A DNA stretch of 64,000 bases from Oceanospirillales bacterium (lineage in GTDB: Bacteria > Pseudomonadota > Gammaproteobacteria > Pseudomonadales > Balneatricaceae). Numbering within the stretch: the stretch's first letter is position 1; each line of letters starts with the position of its first letter. Under the pieces are notes generated by a model, which saw only the letters and a list, made by a program, of their open reading frames with translations, made no database searches and was not told the origin of the DNA. The stretch is taken from positions 62,001 to 126,000 of the forward strand of contig JAAEYW010000004.1 in assembly GCA_018223185.1 (NCBI GenBank), in the 5' to 3' direction. Below, piece by piece: positions 54,601-63,600 of the stretch. The position numbers and the translations under genes were made by a program.

Positions 54601-57600
54601 TAATATGACCTTAAGCAGTGACATTACTGCGGGCTTTGATGGCGTTAAGCTGACATCGAGTGGCACCATTAATCAAACCGGTGGTGTTATTGTCACTACA
54701 GGGACTTTATCTGGGGCCAATCAAAGTGGTGGGATACCTACTTCAAGTTTGCCATCCGCACGTGGTGCAGTGACATTAACGGCTAACAATGAAATCGCTA
54801 ACCTGGGCCCTTTCTACCTCTACGATGAAGCACAGGTAAACTTTACCCTAAATGATGTGAGTGGCGGGTTGACACTTGCCGGCACGATTGAAAACTCCCA
54901 TGGAGCAATAAACATTTCCACGGCCGGGGGAGTATTAGACCTTACAAGTTACGATGTTTACGCTGGTGGTATGGCCTCAGGTGGTGCAGCGGTCACGTTA
55001 ACCGGTCAAGGTATCAACCAGGGAAGCGGCAGTGAAATTAGTACCACCGGAGGTACTACGGGTAGCCCGCGAACAGGTAGCAATGGCGGAGGCATTATCA
55101 CCCTAACCGGCCATGATGGTGTGGCTGCAGGTGCGATTTCGCTGGCTGGCGGTATCTCAACGGTCAACGATTCAACCTCTGCTATTACTATCCGTGGTAC
55201 GACTGATCTGCAGTTGCCTGGTATTATTGCTTCCAAAGGCTCATTAGTGCTGGGTGACGATACCGCTACCATCGGTTTGATTACCGGTAACATTACCCAA
55301 GCGGTATCGACTGCGTTAGATATTAAAACGTTGCAAGTGGGTACCGCGACGAATGCTGTGAGTGGTTCGGTAGTGCTGGCAAATAGCACTAACAAAATTG
55401 AAACCCTCGCTGGATTGTATTCCGGGGCTCATCAATATGTCGGTCCTGAGACTGATATTCAGTATGATCTCGATATTTACGATTCCACTGGGGGGTTGAA
55501 CTTAACCGCAGGGGTTGTTAGTGATGAAGGCGTTCGTATTCAAACGACTGATGCGACCACGGGAGTACTGTCGATCGGTGCCAATTCGATCTCGGCCAGT
55601 GGTGATATCTATCTGAGCGGTCTTAGCGTGACCCAAGCCGATGGTTCAACGGTTAATGCCGATAACAGCGGTGCTGGCGGCATCGGGGGGTCTATCCGTA
55701 TAGACGGTGGCGGTGGTGCCAGCAACATCACCCTGGAAGGCATGGTGACAACCGATAGTACAAGTGCAACCGCTATTGAAATAGTTAATGCCACGAATGC
55801 AACCTTGCATATGGTAAGCGCCAGTGCCGGTACTGTGGTATTGGGTGTTGATACCAAGGAATTGACCGGTACCGTTAGTCAGTTGGATGCAAATAGCACG
55901 ATTTCTGCGGCAACCTTAGTGGGTGATGCGGGTGTTGTTACGATCAATAAAGCGAACATCGATAACCTTGGCCTATTTACCACGGGTGGCGCATTTACAC
56001 TGGTCGAGCAGGGAGGTAGTGGTGCTGCTGGTCTGACATATACAGGCAGTGTTATCACTGGAGGTACAACCTGGATAGAAACGACGGATGGTATCCAGAA
56101 TTTAGCTAGCCAAACATTGGATGCCACGGGCCAGGCATTGACATTAAAAGGGATCGGGTTATCACAAGAGGCCGCTTCAGTTATTAAGTCAACTACCGCA
56201 GATTTGTATGGTGGTGCAGGAGATATCGATCTCTTTAGCACAGCCAACGACTTTACGGGCCAGGTGACGGTTAATTCAACAGGTAGCCATGTTAACCTGC
56301 AGGATGCTAACCAGTTAAGTATGAATACCCTCACTGGGAAATTAGCAACGACAACCTCTATAAAATTACATGCGGGTACTTATGTCGCGCTGACGACGGA
56401 AAACTTAACCACTACGAGTGGTGATATTGAGTTTAAATCGTTAGGTGGACTATTAAATACCCCGGGAAAACTGACCACGGGCAGCGGTAATATCACCCTG
56501 TACGCGTCTGAAACCTTATCGTTGGCAGAGAAAATTCTTTCTACAAGTGGCGATATCGATATTGAAGCCGCAATTGTTGCAAGCCGTGCTGGCGCTGAAG
56601 ATTACATTCAGACCGCTGGTGCCGGAGCCATCAATATCCGCGCCACGAGTGGTAATTTTACCCAAGGCTCTGATGTTCTCTATAAGACGGTGGATGGCGA
56701 TATCACGCTGTCAGCGTTGGCCGGGAATGCGACATTAGCTAATGTTCAATCGAGCACAGGTGATCTGCATGTAACCGCGGGTGGTAATATTCAGCAGCTC
56801 TCGGGTAGTGCAATTAATGTTGCAGGTATCGATGCACTGACGAAAAAAGATGCCATTGGCAATATTACCCTGACTGAAAGTGCGAATAACGCTGCTGCGG
56901 TCCGTCTACGGACATTGAATGGTGCCGGTGATACAGCAGTTGCGGGTGTGATTCAATATGAAGATGCCGATGGTTTCTCCATTCGTGAAATTCTTACCAC
57001 TGCAGATACGACTCTTATTGCTCGCGGTGATATAACCGCCGATAGCATCGGGTATGCGGGTACCGTTACAGCCGATACTTTTACAGTTAAAACACGCCTT
57101 GATGCCGGTGCTGGAGTCGATTTGACTCAGGCTAACAATGTTAACTCACTTAATATTAAGGTTCGAACTGCGGATGACTCAGCGATTGCTGGTGAAACCA
57201 CCACGCCGACGGGCACGATTAGATTTACGGATAGTGATGGGTTTGTTGTTACCGCAATCGAAACAGGTGGCACTACCGTATTGACTGCAGGTGATGCGGT
57301 TACCCAAACGGGAGCCATCAGTTCGGCCAAACTTGGTCTGTCAGGTGCAGGTGATTACACCCTTAACCTGGCTAGTAGTGGTGCTCCGGTGAATCAGATT
57401 AGTACTTTTGCTTCTGACTCGACGGGTGCGGTTAATTTCACTACGAATTTGGATCTGGTGATTGGAACGGTTAACCCGGTGGGCATCACCACCAAAGGTG
57501 CGGATATTTCGATTACGGCACCAACCATCAACAGTAGTGGCGTCGCGATTGATACGCGTAGTGATAATGACGGTACGGCCGGTGGTTCTGTGATACTCAC

Positions 57601-60600
57601 TACCAGTGGTAGCGGTGCGTTAGGTAATTTAACGGTTGGGGATATTGTCACTAGTGGTACCGCTGCGACAGCGTCATCGGGTAATGGGGGTGGCGCGGCC
57701 GGAATGATTACGTTGACATCGTCGGGCGATCTATTAACCGTTGATGGTGCGATTAGCGCCCGCGGTGGAGCCGGTGATGGTATCGGTATTGCGGGTGCCG
57801 ATGGCACGATTAAACTTCTATCCGCTGCGGGTGCCGTTTTACAAGCGGATGGCGCGACGGAAATCGATGCAGGTAAAGTGCTGCTGGATGCGTTGAATAG
57901 TTCAGCCTTACTCGATTTGAATAATACGATTGATCTGATATCCGCCAGAATTGGTGGTGTTGGCCAAGATTTCACTTATCGCAGTGGCAGTGATTTCTCT
58001 GTTGGCGGGGGTGAAAATGGTATTGAGGGTATTACTACACAGGGTGGTTTAGTCGATATTGGTAGTAGTGATTATGCCATTTCAGTTACGCAAAATATTA
58101 TAACCAAAGGCGGTGCGTTTACTGCCACTGGAGTTCGTAGTTTCAACTACACCGGTGTGACAATTTCGACAGCGGGTGATGTCGGTTACGCTAGTGCGGC
58201 CTATAAAAATGGCGGTACGATTAATATAGCTACTACGGCCAATAACGGCAACGTTAACACCGGTACTTTGATTTCCAGTGGTGATGTTGTTAATGCGGGC
58301 GACTCAACGGCGGGTAATATTACGCTTAATGCTAACGGTGAGCTGACTGTTCATATGACCCAGGCGCAGGGTAAAGGTAGCGGCACTGGTGGCGTGGTGA
58401 GCTTGACCGGTAGTACGGTGAATATTGCCGGTTCTATCGATACGAGTTCTACCGGTGCTGCCGGCGGCATGATTAGCGTTAATGGCCCTGCAGTTCTGGT
58501 CGGCGGTGATCATGTGTTGGCGACAGGTTCGGGTGCGGGCGATATCAACTTTACAAGCCTCCTTAATAGTGATGGTACATCACGTGCGCTGACCATCACT
58601 GCGGGTGCTGGTGATATTATATTTAACGGTGCAGTGGGCGGTAATTCTGCATTAGGTGCGCTGAATATCGTGTCAGCCAATGATGTGACGATGAACGATG
58701 CTTTAACCGCCGCAAGCTTTACGCAATCGACGGGTACCGGAACATCGACGCTGGGTGGAGTTGTTACGCTGAGTGATTACTTGGCCTTTACCGGTAATAA
58801 CCTGTCTGTGAATGCTGCGACGGGTGTGGGTGGGGTTATTACGATCAGTAATGCCGGCTTGTTTACTACGGCCGCTGCGGGCGATATCACATCTGTTGGT
58901 ACATTTGGCCAAATTGGTGCGGGCACCAATGCCCTGGCTGGTGATATTAACACTACAAATGCCGATATCAGCTTCGCAACAGGCATTACGTTCACCGGTG
59001 ATATGGTGATGAGTACCAACACTGGAGCGGGTAATATCGTTTTTGCTGATATCCTTAATAGTGATACGACACCACGGGATCTAACATTGTCATCCGGCAC
59101 CGGCAACGTAACTTTTGCTGAGGTTGTTGGCGGTGTTAATGCGCTTGGTATGCTGGCTGTGAATAGCGCTGGCGTGACTAAGTTTAGCAATGCTGTCACG
59201 GCTGCTTCTGTTACCACCGATGCTGCGGGTACCGTTGAGATCAAGGGTAAAACGGTTAATACAAGCGGTACGCAAACATACAATGATACGGTCTATTTAG
59301 GCGATAACACTACGCTTACAGGTAGTATTATTACCACGAACGACGCCATCATTGGGGCGAACCACAGCCTGCTTGTGGCGGGCGATGCTGTATTGGGTGA
59401 CGCCGCAGATGATAGTGTGACCGGTCTTACGACGCTTGAAGTGACAGGTGCGACAACCATTAATGCCGATACTATTACCAGTGCGGACGCACAAACTTAT
59501 ACAGGTGCAGTAATTCTTGGTAACAGTGCAACGTTAACGGCCGCTGATGACCCGATACTGTTTTCTAGTACAGTGAATTCGGAAGCCCTTGAATATAACG
59601 GTTTGACAGTCAATGCCGGCTCAGGTGCTGTGACTTTTGCGGGCGCTGTCGGTGATGCGGGAGATGCTGCGCCTGGTGCCGTTATTGTGAATAGCACTGG
59701 TGTGACTCAACTGCTGTCCACTGTTAAAGCTGGCAGTCTAGTTACTAATGCCGGTGGTACGGTCGAAATTAACGGTGGAGACGTGACTACATCAGGGGTT
59801 CAGACCTACGGTGAGAACGTAACCTTAGGTGCTAATACCGTTCTTACAGGAACAACGATCACTGCAAACGGTACTGTCTCAGGTGCTGGAAATTACAGCC
59901 TGGGTATTACTGGTGATGCGGTGTTTGGTGATGGACCTGCTGATACAGTCACCGGATTGACTACGTTAGCGGTGAGCGGAACCACCGCTATCAATACCAC
60001 CGATATCACCAGTAGTGGTACGCAAGCTTACACAGGGGATGTCACTCTGGGTACCGATACGGCTTTGACCGCAGCGAAGGTCACGACTAACGGTAAAGTG
60101 ATTGGCGGAACCCATAGTCTGGATGTAACAGGTAATGCTGTATTCGGTGATGAGGCAGCAGATACCGTTACTGGGTTAAATACTTTAGCGGTGAGCGGAA
60201 CGACTACGATCAATACCAGCAATGTTACCAGCAGTAGTACACAGGTCTACACTGGTGATGTTGATTTGGGGGCTGATACCATATTAACGGCTACTACGGT
60301 CACCACGAATGGCAAGGTCATCGGAGTCGGGTATAGCCTTGGTGTGACGGGTGATGCGGTGTTTGGTAATGATGCAGCCGATACAATCTCGGGTGTAAAC
60401 CAGTTAGCGGTTAGTGGATCGACGGCTATCAACAGCAGTAATATTACGACTCATTTCACCCAGGATTATACGGGTGTCGTTACGCTGGGTGCTGATACTA
60501 CGGTTGATGGTGTAGGTATTAGCTTCTACAGTGCTATCGTTTCTGATGGCACTAACCGTGCGCTGATCGTGAATGACAGTGGCACTACGATTTTTGGTGG

Positions 60601-63600
60601 CGCTGTTGGCAGTACGACAGCAGCTGAACAGTTGACTAGTTTGACCACCGATGCCGGTGGCTCTACCGCCATTAACGGTGGCGCAGTTTATACAACAGCA
60701 GCGCAAACCTATAACGATAATGTGACACTGGCTGCAGGCACAACGTTGTCTGGCACCACAATTACGACCAATGGCACCCTGGTGGGTGGTTCTAATAGCT
60801 TGGCAATAACTGGTGATGCTGTCTTCGGTAACGACGCTAGCGATACGGTTACCGGGTTAACGACACTGGCTGTGAGTGGCACAACCACAATCAATACCAG
60901 TAATGTTACCGGTGATAGCACACAAGATTATACCGGTGTTGTCACACTGGGCGCAGCGAATACCACGCTTACAGGTGTAGGGATTACCTTTACGGATAAT
61001 GTTATCTCCGACGGCACGAATCGAAGTCTGGATGTGATTGATAGTGGCACTACCACGTTTGGTGGTTTAGTTGGTACTTCAAACGTTGGTGAGGAATTGT
61101 CTTTTCTCACAACGGATGCAGGCGGTAGCACCGTGATCAATGGTGGCGCTGTTAACACCACGCAAGAACAAATCTATAACGATGATGTAATTCTTGGTGC
61201 AGACACAACCTTAACGGGCACTAAAATCACTACAGCTGGTAGTGTAGTGGGTGCGGATAATGTTCTGGATGTCATCGGTGATGCCGTGTTTGGCGATACG
61301 ACAGGTGATACCGTTACCGGATTAGCTACTCTGGCCGTAAGCGGAACCACAGCGATTAATAGCAGTGTAATCACCAGTACAGGCACACAGGATTACACCG
61401 GTGCTGTTACTGTGGGTGATGATGCTGTTCTAACAACGGCCAACGCTAACGTGACCTTTTTAAGCACTATCAACTCAGTTGTTGGTGCTAAAACCCTGGA
61501 GGTTAATGCAGGCGCAGGTGATATCACCTTATCTGATAACGCGGGTAGCATGAGTGGTGGTTTATTAGGTGGATTAACATTAACAGGTACTAACCTGTCA
61601 CTTAATGATGTCACTACTATTGGTAGCCAGACATACAATGGCGCGACCACGACCAATAGCACTTTAGGTAGCATTAGCATTTACGCAAGTACGGATTCAG
61701 ATATTACCTTCAATGGTAATGTTGTTATGAATAATGACTTAATGGTTACTACCGGTGCGGGTGTCGGTGCGATTACGTTTACTGGAACGCTAGATAACGT
61801 TACGGGTGAAGCCAACAACCTGTATTTGACTGCAGGGGCAGGCAACATTGATTTTGATGCGGCGGTTGGTGCAACGGATGCCATAGGTGCATTCAATATA
61901 TCATCAGCAACCAATGTAACGGCTGATTCCACTATTGCTGCTGCGAGTGTGACTCAATCTGCGGGTACCGGAACGACCACGTTAAATGGTGCGGTGAATA
62001 CGTCTAATGTGGCCGGAATTTCACTTACAGCTACTAATCTGGCAGTGAATGCTGCGATGACCACAATCAACGCAGGTACAGTAACATTTAATGAATCTGG
62101 CGCTGTGATTATCTCAGCGGCAGGTGATATTAACTCCGACGGTGGTGTGAATATTACTGCTGGTGGAGGCATTGCTACCGCGGGTGATATCACCACCACC
62201 GGTGACGCAATATCATTAAATTCTGCAGTTATGTTAACGGGTGATTCCGCGCTCTCTACAGGTGGCACAGCCGGTGCTATTAACTTCGCAAGCACTATCG
62301 ATGGTGCTCATGCACTACGGCTACTTTCCGGTGCAGCGCAGAGCTTTAATGCGGTAGGTGGTACTACGCCGCTAACGCTACTGCGGGTTGAATCAACCGG
62401 TGCAGTAACACAAACTGCGTCTATGAAAGTGGGAAGTTTAGCCATTAAATCGGCGGGCGCCACTTTATCTAATATGGGTAATGACGTTAATACTCTGGCA
62501 GCACTGTTGTCGGGTGACGCAGCCCTGGTGTTTGTTGATGTCGATGGCGTAGAGATTGGCACTATTGACGCTGACGCGCTTCAGATTGTCGGTATCAGCG
62601 ATGGTGCCGGTACTTCAGATGTCAGCATCACTGTGGGAGGCCTGCTAAGTCAGGCGGTTTCATCACCGATATTGATTGATGGCAACTTCACGGCCGATAC
62701 CACCGCGTTTGATGCAGATGATGTATCGCTTAAAAACACGTCGGCAGGCGGTACTGAACTTGATAATTCATTAGTTGCCGGTGACTTTAGTGTGAATAGC
62801 ACCGGTGATGTGACTCAAAAAATTGATGCCAACGGTGCTGGTGCCGATGCATGGGTGCAAGTGGGCGGCTCATTCAATATGACAGGCACAGGAGTTTTTG
62901 TAGAAGGGAACTCAACGGATAATTTAATTGGCGGAGGTTCTGCCGGTACCGCGGCTAATGAGATTCGCTTGTTTGGTGTCATCACGTTAAGTATGAATAC
63001 TAACGGTGATTTGGTTGCTGTGGCGACCACTACCGGGTCAGGAACAACAAGTACAGATACTATACTAGCGGCTAATTTAGCCAACGGAGCCATCGTGACC
63101 AGTGATGCCGGTGGTAAGAGTATTAGTGCGGTAACTGATGGCGATGCGATCTTGCTTAATGCGAATAATACCATTGGTGGCACAGTTAAAATCACTACCC
63201 AGGGTGCGTACTCCAATGCAGGGACTCCTGTGGCGACGGGTATTCTCCAGTCGAACGCATTAACACTTGACGGGAATAATCGCTTTCTGGCGATGCAAAG
63301 CACAGAAAACACTACTTCTGGTATAACCGGTGCCGGAGCAATTGATTTAAGTAATGTAGCGAATACCTTTGCAGGCATGGTTTCTGCCACAGCAGTAGGG
63401 ATGGACATCCATCTGCGTGATAGTGATGCGCTTGATTTGGGTACTGTAAATGGTCGTGACGTTACGATTGAACTGGCGAATGGAAGCACTGATACGATTA
63501 CGCAAACCGGCGTGATTACCGCGACTAACTTGTTGTTGCAAAATGCTGGTGCAGTAACTTTGAACAACAATAACCGCATAGCGACGGTCGCCGCGAACGT

